From a bacterium (GTDB lineage Bacteria > SM23-31 > JAUVVT01), in assembly GCA_030616165.1 (NCBI GenBank), contig JAUWXV010000008.1, positions 1-33,567 of the forward strand: 33,567 nucleotides of DNA, read 5' to 3'. Positions 7,092 to 16,630 of the stretch are shown here, piece by piece. The notes under the pieces were generated by a model. The model saw nothing but the letters and a program-made list of their open reading frames with translations. It was not told the origin of the DNA and searched no databases. How positions within the stretch are numbered: position 1 is the stretch's first letter; every line of letters begins with the position of its first letter. The position numbers were made by a program, and so were the translations under genes.

Positions 7092-8717
7092 TTATTTTCT
7101 GAAAAAATACTTTTTAAAAAATTCTTTAATCAAATCAAAAAAATTATAATCTATTTCATATTCAGACCTAATTTTTTTTGCAATGTCAGTTCTTGAAATC
7201 TGCATATTGTAGTCATAAATTTCTCGGGCTACCTTTTTAACCCAAGGAGTAGGAATTTTGTAGTCTTTTTTAAACCGGGATGCCTTATCATATCTGGCAT
7301 TTCTTATATGCCTTTCCCATGCTTTATATGCAGATTCTTTTGTTTCTTTTATGTCAAGTTGAAAAATTCTCCCGATTTCAGCAGCGATCTCAAAGTGATT
7401 ATTCTTAATATTATCTGAAAACTGTTTTTGTGCTTCTGTTTTCAATGGTTCAAAAGAGAGATCAATTTTAAACTTACTAAGAATTAAAAAAGCATTTTCA
7501 AAGTCTAATTTATTTAACTTATCAATTACGATTTTTGTTGCAATTTCTGCGATTTTATCCTTAGGGATATTATATTCTTTTATAACTTCCATACCTGTAA
7601 TTAAGTCACCTTTTGATAATGCAGTCTCTAAAAATTCAAACGCTGCAGTTAGACCGCCTGTAATGGAGTCTGCAGGTACATTTTTATCAAAAAGACCGTA
7701 TTCCTTTTTTATATTTTTTGCTTCCTCAAACTGATACCTTTTTAAAAGAACATTATGATAAGAATATGCAGTCTCTACCACAGAAGCCTTCGCATCTATC
7801 GGAGCATCGGACCTTAAAAGTTCAAAGTGGTCTTTTATCTGGAGAGCATCTTTTTCATCACCTTTTGTAAGCAATAAATTATGAAGACGAGCTATTTCTA
7901 ACAATATATCATTCATTAATTCTTTCAAGATGGCTTCTGAGTATTTTCTGCTTAACATACCTGTAGATTCTAAAATATGAATGACAATTTCCCCCCTTCC
8001 TCTTTTAATGTTTTCCTGTATAGCATTTTTGAAAAAAACATCAACTGCAGACTCTCTTTCTCTTTCTTGAATATCATCAAAAGCGGAATCGCTGAGGATA
8101 TTAAATTCATTTTCTACTTCTATAAGACCATCCCAATTTTCTTTCAGAATTTGTCCTTTAAATGCATTAACAGCAGCCAAAAGAACTCTTTTTCTTGATA
8201 TATTGAATTCTTTCCCTAAAATAGCAGCAGATAGATAATCTTTCCTTCGATAGGCATCATTAAATGCAGAAGAGGCGGAATCAATTATTGAATTATGGGG
8301 AATATTATATCTCTCAACAGCCTGCAGAGCGCCTTTAATATCTTTTTTTGATATCAATTTATCGAAGATTCTTACTGTGGCTTTCAAGACTTCGGGGGGT
8401 GACAACTTATATTTCAATCCCCAATTAGCCGCCTTTTCATATTCGCCTCTAACAAGAAAGCAGCTAAAACCTTTCACGATTGCTTCATTAATCTTTTCAG
8501 ATGAAAGGGTATAGAGTTCAGCAAGTTCAATAGCACGCTCATATTTATTATGAGAACATAATTCATTAAATACAGTAGTTACTATAGATGTAATCTCGCT
8601 TATCGGGAGTTTTGAATTCCTTTGGAGCACTACCGCCTTTTCAAAGCTTCCCTCTATTAATTCCTTTTTAATATCGATAATTAAATCTTTTTTCTTATTC
8701 TTATCTATAAATTCCAT
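7092..8717 (-). CDS. Alpha-helical protein with 34-residue tandem repeats, function unknown
   Basis: A 541-residue, wholly helical protein without signal peptide or membrane helix. Repeats are visible with exact 34-residue spacing. The alanine (or equivalent) of the [Y/F]xxA motif falls at 28, 62, 96, 130, 164 and 198. The same 34-residue step recurs near the C-terminus (FEIA, YDKA, TDIA). A typical unit reads gdYekA, then a helix, YxIs, then IxxA. The length equals that of TPR, and the gdYxxA element resembles it, but the second helix lacks the usual TPR Pro-32 and A-27 pattern; PPR-like is the alternative. It probably forms an alpha-solenoid scaffold. It is the first gene of the cluster with the ArsA ATPase. 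The family is not one I can name. Confidence 0.72.
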   Translation of the reverse strand: MEFIDKNKKKDLIIDIKKELIEGSFEKAVVLQRNSKLPISEITSIVTTVFNELCSHNKYERAIELAELYTLSSEKINEAIVKGFSCFLVRGEYEKAANWGLKYKLSPPEVLKATVRIFDKLISKKDIKGALQAVERYNIPHNSIIDSASSAFNDAYRRKDYLSAAILGKEFNISRKRVLLAAVNAFKGQILKENWDGLIEVENEFNILSDSAFDDIQERERESAVDVFFKNAIQENIKRGRGEIVIHILESTGMLSRKYSEAILKELMNDILLEIARLHNLLLTKGDEKDALQIKDHFELLRSDAPIDAKASVVETAYSYHNVLLKRYQFEEAKNIKKEYGLFDKNVPADSITGGLTAAFEFLETALSKGDLITGMEVIKEYNIPKDKIAEIATKIVIDKLNKLDFENAFLILSKFKIDLSFEPLKTEAQKQFSDNIKNNHFEIAAEIGRIFQLDIKETKESAYKAWERHIRNARYDKASRFKKDYKIPTPWVKKVAREIYDYNMQISRTDIAKKIRSEYEIDYNFFDLIKEFFKKYFFRK

Positions 8718-9185
8718 ATATATCTATTTCTTTAATATTTGTAAATGGTAACTCTTTTAACAAATATAAAAATATAAATTAAAAATCTCAAAGGTTTTTT
8801 TCTCATAATAAAATTATTTATAAATATTGGTTCTGTTCAATTAAGATTGAAAAGTATATGGTTTAAATCCTAAATTCTAAATAATAAACAAATTCCTGTC
8901 TGCCGACAGGCAGGAAAATGAAAGAAATTCAAAATTCAAAACGACATAAATTTAAATTCACAACAGAAAAGTTAAAATATGTTTATAACCTTTGAAACTT
9001 GAATTTTGGATTTATTTAGATATCAGGATTCAGGATTTATTAAGTTGTGTGTATATTTTTCTTTATTTTTGTGGTAAAATGTAACAGGACGTAAATATTT
9101 TAAATGTAAATAATACGAAAAATGGCGAAAGAATAAACATTTCTAAAGACTTGACTTTTTTTTTAAAGTTAATTAAATTATTCAA
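8718..9185. other. Intergenic region between divergent genes, with one hairpin repeat
   Basis: This 468-base AT-rich gap between two divergently transcribed genes must hold both promoters. It contains no plausible ORF. It includes one GC-rich imperfect palindrome (8893-8916) embedded in low-complexity sequence rich in AAATTC-type words. TTGACT (9151) with TAAATT 17 bases later is a weak sigma-70-like match, but it lies too close to the 9186 start to be convincing. Confidence 0.5.
8893..8916. repeat. GC-rich hairpin repeat
   Basis: Imperfect palindrome TTCCTGTCTG / CAGGCAGGAA with a CCGA loop and one T-G wobble. It stands out from the AT-rich background and has the look of a dispersed repeat, but only one copy lies in this window. 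Confidence 0.55.
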
Positions 9186-10880
9186 ATGAAAATAAATAAT
9201 ATTATATTTTTATACTTTATATTATTGATAAGATGTGCAGTTCAGGGTCCTCCGGGTGGTGGACTCCAAGATAATATCCCGCCGGAAATTGTCGAGGTCT
9301 ATCCTCCTGCCAATTCAACAGAGATTAAACCTTTTACAGATATATACTTAAAGTTTAGTGAGAATATGGAGCAAATCTCCGCAGAAAGGTCGATTTTTAT
9401 TACCCCATCGCCCAAAGAGGAACTCAGGTTTAGATGGGAAGGAAAAAAACTTTATATCATAATTGAAAAAGAACTGCTTACAGGTGTTACTTATGTCATT
9501 AATGTGGGTACAGGTGCAAAAGACCTAAGAAATAACAATATGGAAAATTCTTATTCATGGGCTTTTTCCACAGGAGATAAAATTGACACAGGTGAAATTT
9601 CTGGTAATATTTTCGGTGAAGAAGATTTATCCGAAATACTAATATGGGCTTTCAGAATAGACGAAAATAAATTAATAAACCCATCGCAACAACTTCCTGA
9701 TTATACTTCTCAATCCAGTAAAAATGGTGCATTCAAATTGGGTTATTTATCCGAAGGATTATATAGATTTTTCGCTTTAAAAGACATTGATAATAATTAC
9801 AAATATGATATAGAAAAAGAAAATATAGGGATACCATGCTGTGATTTAAAACTTTCGGAGAAAAAGGATAAAATTGAAAACTTTTTTTTATTCTTATCAA
9901 AGGAAGATACAACTGCACCGGACATTGTTGCTATAAAAGCACCTGATAAAAATAATATAGTTATAAGATTTTCTGAAAAAATAAAAAAAGAAAGTATCAA
10001 AGGTCTCTCTGATTTTACAATATCTGTCCCTGATACAAACAGCAGTCAGGTTCGGATAAATGGATACAACCTGGATTTCCGAGAGAAATCAATCCTGCAA
10101 ATATTTACTTCTGACCAAACAGAAGGAATAAAATATTCACTGGATTTATCAGGAATAGAAGACCTGACCGGAAACAGAATATCCAAAAGAATGGGAACAA
10201 TTTCATTGATTGGAACCAGTCATTCCGATACTACTGTTCCCGAAATAGTATACTTCTCTCCAAATGATTCCTCAAAAAATCTACCACCAAATACTATTAT
10301 TGAAATTCAATTCAGCGAACCTGTTGATACCTCTTCTGTTGAAGAAGGGTTTTCTTTAAAAGATACTGATGAAAATTTAGTTTCCGGAAAAATCATTTGG
10401 AAAGACCTTTCATATTTTGTATTTTCTCCATTAAATACCTTTGAAGAGAAAAAGGGATATAATTTAACGCTTGAAAGTAAAATCATATCAGACCTTAACG
10501 GGAATAAAATAACCGAAGATTTCAATCTTTATTTTGAAATCGGTGCATCTCTATCTTTTGGTTCGGTTTCTGGTGAAATCAGGATTAAAAATATTACTAA
10601 AAACGGAAAGATTATTACCGTGCTTTATGATTCACAGACGATGAATGAAATATTAAGAAAGGAAATCCCCAAAACTAATAAATATACATTAAATTACATA
10701 AGACCTGGTAAATACACCATCTTCGCATTTGTTGATTCGGACCAAAATGGAATCTTGTCATTTGGAAGAGCGTTTCCATTTGAGCCTTCAGAAAGGTTTA
10801 CCTTTGTTTCGCAACCTGTTGTCGTCCGCCCGGGTTGGGATAATGAAGATATAGATATAATATTTTATGAATATGAATAA
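9186..10880 (+). CDS. Ig-like-domain surface lipoprotein (SbsA/Big_5 type)
   Basis: A 564-residue exported protein. The short N-terminal signal sequence ends in LLIRC, making C17 the lipidation site; Arg at -1 is unusual. The mature start CAVQGPPGGGLQDNIPPEIV closely follows the C-x-x-x-G-x-P-x-GG-x-x-D-x-x-PP pattern of Ig-like-domain lipoproteins common in Bacteroidota. Two SbsA-type Ig-like domains are recognisable from the openings IPPEIVEVYPPANS (about 31) and TVPEIVYFSPNDSSKNLPP (about 350), each followed by FSEPV/FSENM-type strands. A further domain starts near TTAPDIVAIKAP. Between and after them lie transthyretin-like segments with GxYxxFAFxDxDxNG patterns. The role is structural or adhesive at the cell surface; no enzyme motif is seen. 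It is monocistronic by spacing. Confidence 0.82.
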   Translation: MKINNIIFLYFILLIRCAVQGPPGGGLQDNIPPEIVEVYPPANSTEIKPFTDIYLKFSENMEQISAERSIFITPSPKEELRFRWEGKKLYIIIEKELLTGVTYVINVGTGAKDLRNNNMENSYSWAFSTGDKIDTGEISGNIFGEEDLSEILIWAFRIDENKLINPSQQLPDYTSQSSKNGAFKLGYLSEGLYRFFALKDIDNNYKYDIEKENIGIPCCDLKLSEKKDKIENFFLFLSKEDTTAPDIVAIKAPDKNNIVIRFSEKIKKESIKGLSDFTISVPDTNSSQVRINGYNLDFREKSILQIFTSDQTEGIKYSLDLSGIEDLTGNRISKRMGTISLIGTSHSDTTVPEIVYFSPNDSSKNLPPNTIIEIQFSEPVDTSSVEEGFSLKDTDENLVSGKIIWKDLSYFVFSPLNTFEEKKGYNLTLESKIISDLNGNKITEDFNLYFEIGASLSFGSVSGEIRIKNITKNGKIITVLYDSQTMNEILRKEIPKTNKYTLNYIRPGKYTIFAFVDSDQNGILSFGRAFPFEPSERFTFVSQPVVVRPGWDNEDIDIIFYEYE

Positions 10881-11088
10881 ATGTCTTGAAAATTTTAGTA
10901 AAATTCAAGATTTTAGTTATATTTGTAACTTTTTATTCAAAAGAAAATAAAGAAATTTATTCATCCTGATTATTCCGACAATTTTATGTTTTATTTGCTA
11001 CTTTCTTTTTCATAGGAGTATAATCATTAGTAAAAAAAATATAAATTTAACAAATTTCTGTTACTTAAAAAAATTTTTATAATTAAAA

Positions 11089-13218
11089 ATGAAATACATC
11101 GATAGTGATTTATACTGGGGTAAAGTAAAGGTCAAAGATATTGCAAAATTGGTGGGAACTCCTTTCTATCTTTATAAATACGATGTTATTAATAGAGCAT
11201 TTAAAAAAGTAGATAATGCCTTTGAAGGGATTGAACATATCTTATGTTATGCCCTGAAAGCGAATTCAAACTTATTCATTCTGAAGATGATATCCCAATG
11301 GGGATATGGAGCTGAGGTTGTTTCGGGAGGGGAACTACTTCTGGCTTTAAAAGGCGGCTTTAAGCCAGAAAAGATTGTCTTTTCTGGCTCCGGAAAGAGC
11401 GAAACCGAAATTGAATATGGAATAAAAAACAATATCTTATTATTTAATGCAGAATCGTGGAAAGAGATATTAATTATAAATAAAATTTCTAAAAAATACA
11501 AAAAAATCCAGAAGATACTTATCAGAATTAACCCAGATATAAATCCTGAAACTCATCGGTATACGACAACCGGTTTAAAAGGAGAGAAATTCGGGATTGA
11601 ATGGAAAAAGGTCCCAGAAGTATTAACAAAAACTAAACTTCTATCCAACGTAAAAACAGTGGGAATTCATATTCATCTGGGTTCACAGATTGTCAAAAAA
11701 GAGCCTTTTATTATGTGTGCTAACTTCATTAAAAAGTTTATAAAAACAGCCGAATCATCAGGAATAAAATTAAAATATATTAATATTGGCGGGGGCCTGG
11801 GAATTGATTACGAAAATGATTTTCCCATTTCAGATAAAGTGAGTGGTAAAAAAGAGAAAGCTTTAACCGCTAAAGAATGGGCAGATACATTTATATATAA
11901 AAATAACTGGAGGGACAAAATACTTATTATTGAACCAGGAAGGTTCGTCATGGCAAAAGGGGGTATAATTGTAACAAAGATTCTTTACAAAAAGAGGTCT
12001 TTTGGTAAAATTTTCTATATTGTTGATGCAGGGATGAATGATTTTATTCGTCCTTCATTATATAATGCATATCACAATATAATGCCGCTCCAAAAAAGGG
12101 GAGAAAAACAAATCAATGTGGATGTTGTTGGACCAATATGCGAATCTGGTGATTTCTTTGCCAAAAATAGAAACCTGCCAGTTCAGAAAAATGGTGACCT
12201 ATTGGCGATTTTGTCTGCCGGGGCTTATGGCAGGTGCTTTTCATCAAATTACAACTCAAGACTCCGAATCCCGGAAATCCTTATTAAAAACAATAAAACA
12301 GCGATAATCAGACATAAAGAAAGTGCAAATGAACTCATTAATAACCAGCCTATAGAAACTATTTGGATTGACCTTAAAGGAAAACAAACTACAAAATTTT
12401 TAAAAAACAAAAATTTATCAATACCTTTCGGCAAATTTTCGGCTACAGGTAATGACTTCATTATCATTGATAATAGAGAAAATATTCTGAAAGGGCTAAA
12501 TTTAAAGAATTTATTCAGTTATATATGTCAGAGAAAAACCTCCGCAGGTGCGGATGGTGTTATAGTTATTGAAAAAGGAGAAAAAAAATACAGAGTATCA
12601 TTCTATAATCCTGATGGAAGCACGGCAGAATCGTGCGGAAACGGATTAAGAGCATTAGCTTTATTCTTAATGAAACATAATACTCTATTTTCTGAGCAAA
12701 TTATTGAATCGAAGGATGGGATTCATGAAATCAAATTCCAAGGCAACAAACCAAAGGTGCAAATGTTCATATTTAAGAAAAGTTTCAAAGAAAAAACATT
12801 ACTTATTGATAATAAAAAGATAAAAGGATATATTATAAATTCAGGTGTTCCGCACTTTGTTATTTTGGGCAAAAATACTGAAGACCCCAAATTAATGGAT
12901 ACTGCAAAAAAGATCAGATTCAATAGTGTTTTTGAACCTTTCGGCACAAATGTCGATTTTATAAAGAAGATTAAAACTGATAAAATCATGATAAGAACTT
13001 ATGAAAGAGGTGTTGAAGCCGAAACATTATCCTGTGGAACAGGCGCTGTTGCCGCATATTATATCGCAAGAAAAATATTGAAACTAAAATCTCCTATTAA
13101 AGTTATTACTAAAGGAGGAGAATTAATTATTTCCGAAGAAAAGGGCAAAATCTTTCTATCCGGTGAAGTAAAAGAAGTTTACCAAGGAGTTTTCAATTTA
13201 GCAGATATTCAATTTTAA
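11089..13218 (+). CDS. lysA-dapF: Fused diaminopimelate decarboxylase - diaminopimelate epimerase
   Basis: A single 709-residue ORF joins the last two steps of the DAP/lysine pathway. Residues 1 to about 430 are a PLP-dependent decarboxylase: the PLP-lysine is K57 in YALKAN, followed by HIHLGSQ, GGGLGIDY, EPGR and the CESGD motif (C351). Residues from about 445 to 709 are a complete DapF: GNDF (454-457), NPDGSTAESCGNG with catalytic C516, and ERGVEAETLSCGTG with catalytic C649. DapF converts LL-DAP to meso-DAP, and LysA decarboxylates meso-DAP to lysine. Both active sites look intact. The linker is short and charged. No frameshift sits at the junction, so this is a genuine fusion. No clear Shine-Dalgarno precedes the ATG. 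Confidence 0.93.
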   Translation: MKYIDSDLYWGKVKVKDIAKLVGTPFYLYKYDVINRAFKKVDNAFEGIEHILCYALKANSNLFILKMISQWGYGAEVVSGGELLLALKGGFKPEKIVFSGSGKSETEIEYGIKNNILLFNAESWKEILIINKISKKYKKIQKILIRINPDINPETHRYTTTGLKGEKFGIEWKKVPEVLTKTKLLSNVKTVGIHIHLGSQIVKKEPFIMCANFIKKFIKTAESSGIKLKYINIGGGLGIDYENDFPISDKVSGKKEKALTAKEWADTFIYKNNWRDKILIIEPGRFVMAKGGIIVTKILYKKRSFGKIFYIVDAGMNDFIRPSLYNAYHNIMPLQKRGEKQINVDVVGPICESGDFFAKNRNLPVQKNGDLLAILSAGAYGRCFSSNYNSRLRIPEILIKNNKTAIIRHKESANELINNQPIETIWIDLKGKQTTKFLKNKNLSIPFGKFSATGNDFIIIDNRENILKGLNLKNLFSYICQRKTSAGADGVIVIEKGEKKYRVSFYNPDGSTAESCGNGLRALALFLMKHNTLFSEQIIESKDGIHEIKFQGNKPKVQMFIFKKSFKEKTLLIDNKKIKGYIINSGVPHFVILGKNTEDPKLMDTAKKIRFNSVFEPFGTNVDFIKKIKTDKIMIRTYERGVEAETLSCGTGAVAAYYIARKILKLKSPIKVITKGGELIISEEKGKIFLSGEVKEVYQGVFNLADIQF

Positions 13219-13307
13219 ATATATGATATATTATTAGAATTTTCACTTTCTTTTAAAAAAGAAAGGAAACCGTATATTTAACAAAAGAAACGGGAGGAGG
13301 GAAATAA

Positions 13308-14378
13308 ATGTATGCGTTAATAATGGCTGGTGGGGTAGGCAAAAGGTTTTGGCCCTGGAGCAGAGACAAAAATCCCAAGCAGTTTTTGAATATCTTTGGA
13401 GAAAAATCACTCCTTGAAGAGACAGTAAATCGACTCCAGTCAGTAGTAAAAAAAGAGGATATTTATATAATCACTACCAGTTCCCAGAAGAAAAAAATAA
13501 TGGAATTAATAAAAGATATCCCCAGAGAAAACATTGTGCCTGAACCCATTGGACGCGATACCGCTACCTGTATAGGACTGGGAGCGATATTTATGAATAA
13601 GAAAAATCCTGAAAGTGTGCAGACTGTACTTCCTTCAGACCATTTAATAAGTGATGTTGAAAATTTCAGAAAAGTTCTAAAAAAAGCAGCCAAATTAGCA
13701 AAAGAGAAGAGTTGTCTTGTCACTATTGGAATTAAGCCCACATATCCAAATACAGGATACGGGTATATCCAATATACTATTGGTAAAGAAGAAAAACTTG
13801 ATGAAGATATATATAGAGTTAAAACATTTGCAGAGAAACCAAATCTTGAGACTGCCCAGCGCTTTATCGAAAGCGGGGATTTCCTTTGGAACAGCGGAAT
13901 ATTTGTATGGAAAGTGAAAACTATATTGGAAGAAATCGAGAGGTCTCTCCCTGAATTGTATGATGGATTGATGGAAATAGAAAAAAATATCGACAAAAAA
14001 AATATTTATACTATCATAAGAAAAATATATAGCCGGATAAGAAGCATTTCAATTGATTACGGCGTAATGGAAAAAGCAAAAGATGTCTATGTAGTAAAGG
14101 CTGATTTCGGATGGAATGACGTTGGAAGCTGGGCTGAAGTCTACCGGCTCGGGGACAAAGATGAAAATCAAAATGTTATAATGGGAAACGTAGTTCTGAG
14201 AGATTCTAAGGAAAATCTCATCCACAGCAAAAAAAAGTTATTAACGGGAATAGGTATTAATAATATGATAATAATTGATACTAATGATGTTCTTCTAATC
14301 TGCCCTAAAGACCAGAGTCAGAATGTGAAAGAACTTGTCGACTACCTAAAAAGAAAAAATATGAAAGAATTCTTATGA
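13308..14378 (+). CDS. manC: Mannose-1-phosphate guanylyltransferase
   Basis: A 356-residue GDP-mannose pyrophosphorylase: GTP + mannose-1-phosphate to GDP-mannose + PPi. Visible motifs in order are the nucleotide loop MAGGVGKRFWPWSR with NPKQFL, EPIGRDTA, the PSDH metal-binding segment, NTGYGYIQ, FAEKP, WNSGIF, DYGVMEK and FGWNDVGSW. The isomerase cupin domain found in bifunctional ManC/AlgA is absent, so this is the short single-function form. A strong Shine-Dalgarno (GGGAGGAGGG) lies just before the ATG. The GH57 gene follows 95 bases later on the same strand. Confidence 0.93.
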   Translation: MYALIMAGGVGKRFWPWSRDKNPKQFLNIFGEKSLLEETVNRLQSVVKKEDIYIITTSSQKKKIMELIKDIPRENIVPEPIGRDTATCIGLGAIFMNKKNPESVQTVLPSDHLISDVENFRKVLKKAAKLAKEKSCLVTIGIKPTYPNTGYGYIQYTIGKEEKLDEDIYRVKTFAEKPNLETAQRFIESGDFLWNSGIFVWKVKTILEEIERSLPELYDGLMEIEKNIDKKNIYTIIRKIYSRIRSISIDYGVMEKAKDVYVVKADFGWNDVGSWAEVYRLGDKDENQNVIMGNVVLRDSKENLIHSKKKLLTGIGINNMIIIDTNDVLLICPKDQSQNVKELVDYLKRKNMKEFL

Positions 14379-14473
14379 TTATAAATTAATGTTTTTTTAA
14401 AACTTTTTTGAAAAAATAGCTGACAAGATTAACTTTGCCAAAATTTTATTATTAAAAGACACAATGTATTTTT

Positions 14474-16630
14474 ATGAAAAAGATATATCTTTCAATTTTA
14501 TGGCATTTTCATCAGCCCTATTATAAAGAGAGTGTCGATGGCGATTTTAAAATGGCGTGGGTGAGGCTTCACAGTGTTAAAGACTATATCAGTATGGCTA
14601 ATCTTTTGCTTGAATTTCCGGAAATGAAAGCAACTTTTAACTTTACTCCCTCCCTAATTGAACAGATTTCCGATTATGTTGAAGGAAGAGGAGAAGACGA
14701 TGTCCAAAAATTGTGTAAAAAAAATGTATCTGATTTGACTCATAATGAAAAATGTTTCATATTAGATAAATTTTTCCAGACAAACTGGAACAATATGATA
14801 AGAGTCTGGCACAGATATGAACAACTGTATAGAAAAAGAAGGATAAATATAAAAAAATCAGAAGAGGTAATAGGCAATTTTTCCGAACAAGATATACTCG
14901 ACCTTGAAACCTGGTATAATCTTACCTGGATACATCAGAGTGAAATAGAAAAGGACCAGTTTCTAATCAACCTTCAGAAAAAAGGAAAAGGATTCACTAA
15001 ATCGGAACTTGATATACTTATGAAGAAACATCTACAAATAATGTCGAGGATAATACCACTTTACAAGGAACTTAAAGAAAAGGGGCAAGTGGAATTAACT
15101 ACCAGTCCGTTTCATCATCCCATTCTGCCGCTTTTATTCAATATGGAGTCAGCCCTAAAGGCAATGCCAAATAAAGTTCTTCCCAAAAGAAGTGAAGAAT
15201 TGATTGAAGATGGAATTATCCAAATAAAAGAAGGTATTGAATATTTTATAAAACAGTTTGGTTTCTCACCCCTTGGTATGTGGCCATCAGAGGGTTCGGT
15301 TTCAACGGATATTATTCCTGCACTGGCAGAAAACGGTATAAAATGGATTGCTACAGATGAAGAAATACTTGGGAAATCCTTGAATAGAGATATTAAGAAC
15401 TCACAAGAGAGATTTGAATTGCTTTACAGACCTTATAAATTGAAGGTCAATGAAAAAGAGATTAACATTATATTCAGAGACCATTTCTTATCCGACCTCA
15501 TTGGATTCAAATATCAAAGTTGGGACTCCGAAATTGCTGCCGATGACCTAGTAAATAAAATCATTCAAATATCAAAAAATTCACCGGAGAACCCCATAGT
15601 CAACATTATTCTTGATGGTGAAAATGCATGGGAATACTATCCAAACAATGGCATTACATTTTTAAAAAACCTATATAAAAAGATAACAGAAAATGATTTT
15701 ATTATACCCATTACTGTGAGTGAATATCTTGACAAATTTCATCCGGATATGACTATAGATAATCTTTTTCCGGGGTCCTGGATAGACCATAACTTTTATA
15801 TCTGGGTTGGACATAATGAGGATGTCAAAGGCTGGGAATATCTTTACAAAACCAGAGAATCGTTAAAAAGATATAATTTAACTGAAGAAGACAAAATTGA
15901 TAGAGAAAAACTTTATAAAGCATGGAAAGAATTGTATATTGCCGAGGGGAGCGATTGGTTTTGGTGGTTTGGAGACGACCACAATTCTGGTGAGGATGAT
16001 ATTTATGACTTCTTATTCAGGGAACATCTGAAGAATGTATTCAGACATATAGAAAAACCTATACCTGAATATCTAAATATACCAGTAATAGCGACTGAAA
16101 AGAAAGCAATATTTAAAGCACCCATAGAATTATTGAAGGTCAAAATCGACGGAAAAATCACAAGTTTCTTTGAATGGTCCGGTGCAGGAATTTACAGTTC
16201 AAAAAACGAAAAAGTGGCGATGAATTTTGATATAGAAAAAATAGTAAAAGAAATACACTTTGGATTCGACCTTAAAAACTTATTTCTTCGAATCGATATT
16301 TTTAAAAATCCTATTAATTTGTTAGATAAAGATAAAAAGATTTTGATTCAATTTATATCTCCTAAAAATATTAAAATTGAGGTCTTTAAAAACCTAAATA
16401 ATGAAATTAAAGCAGCAGTCAACGGTAATATAATTGATTCTATTAACATTGATAAAATTATTGAGATAGGTATAAGTTTTGAAACTCTTGGATTTTCAGA
16501 AAGAGAAGTAGTGCAATTTTATACAGAAATTTATGAAAAAGAGAATGTTTTAGAGCGGATTCCTCTTGCAGGTCTTATTACATTTGAGGTCCCAGATAAA
16601 GAATTTGAGATTAAATATTGGAATGTATAA
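14474..16630 (+). CDS. Glycoside hydrolase family 57 protein (alpha-amylase/glucanotransferase-like)
   Basis: A 718-residue GH57 enzyme without a signal peptide, so probably cytoplasmic. The N-terminus LSILWHFHQPYYKE is the first conserved GH57 region. TTSPFHHPILPLL carries the HP metal or substrate motif. GMWPSEGSVS places the nucleophile at E273, and LDGENAWEYY gives the acid/base D381. A C-terminal beta-rich domain follows from about residue 540. The family retains anomeric configuration and acts on alpha-glucans; amylase, 4-alpha-glucanotransferase and amylopullulanase activities cannot be separated here. Its neighbours, GDP-mannose synthesis and a GalT-like transferase, suggest cytoplasmic storage-glucan or glycan metabolism. 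Confidence 0.9.
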   Translation: MKKIYLSILWHFHQPYYKESVDGDFKMAWVRLHSVKDYISMANLLLEFPEMKATFNFTPSLIEQISDYVEGRGEDDVQKLCKKNVSDLTHNEKCFILDKFFQTNWNNMIRVWHRYEQLYRKRRINIKKSEEVIGNFSEQDILDLETWYNLTWIHQSEIEKDQFLINLQKKGKGFTKSELDILMKKHLQIMSRIIPLYKELKEKGQVELTTSPFHHPILPLLFNMESALKAMPNKVLPKRSEELIEDGIIQIKEGIEYFIKQFGFSPLGMWPSEGSVSTDIIPALAENGIKWIATDEEILGKSLNRDIKNSQERFELLYRPYKLKVNEKEINIIFRDHFLSDLIGFKYQSWDSEIAADDLVNKIIQISKNSPENPIVNIILDGENAWEYYPNNGITFLKNLYKKITENDFIIPITVSEYLDKFHPDMTIDNLFPGSWIDHNFYIWVGHNEDVKGWEYLYKTRESLKRYNLTEEDKIDREKLYKAWKELYIAEGSDWFWWFGDDHNSGEDDIYDFLFREHLKNVFRHIEKPIPEYLNIPVIATEKKAIFKAPIELLKVKIDGKITSFFEWSGAGIYSSKNEKVAMNFDIEKIVKEIHFGFDLKNLFLRIDIFKNPINLLDKDKKILIQFISPKNIKIEVFKNLNNEIKAAVNGNIIDSINIDKIIEIGISFETLGFSEREVVQFYTEIYEKENVLERIPLAGLITFEVPDKEFEIKYWNV

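Noticed and set aside
9151-9179. TTGACT-17-TAAATT promoter before the Ig-like lipoprotein gene
   Set aside because: The -10 match is weak, and the implied transcription start would fall at the start codon.
13463-13996. Open 177-residue frame antisense to manC
   Set aside because: Shadow of a conserved gene; its composition is a mirror of the coding strand.
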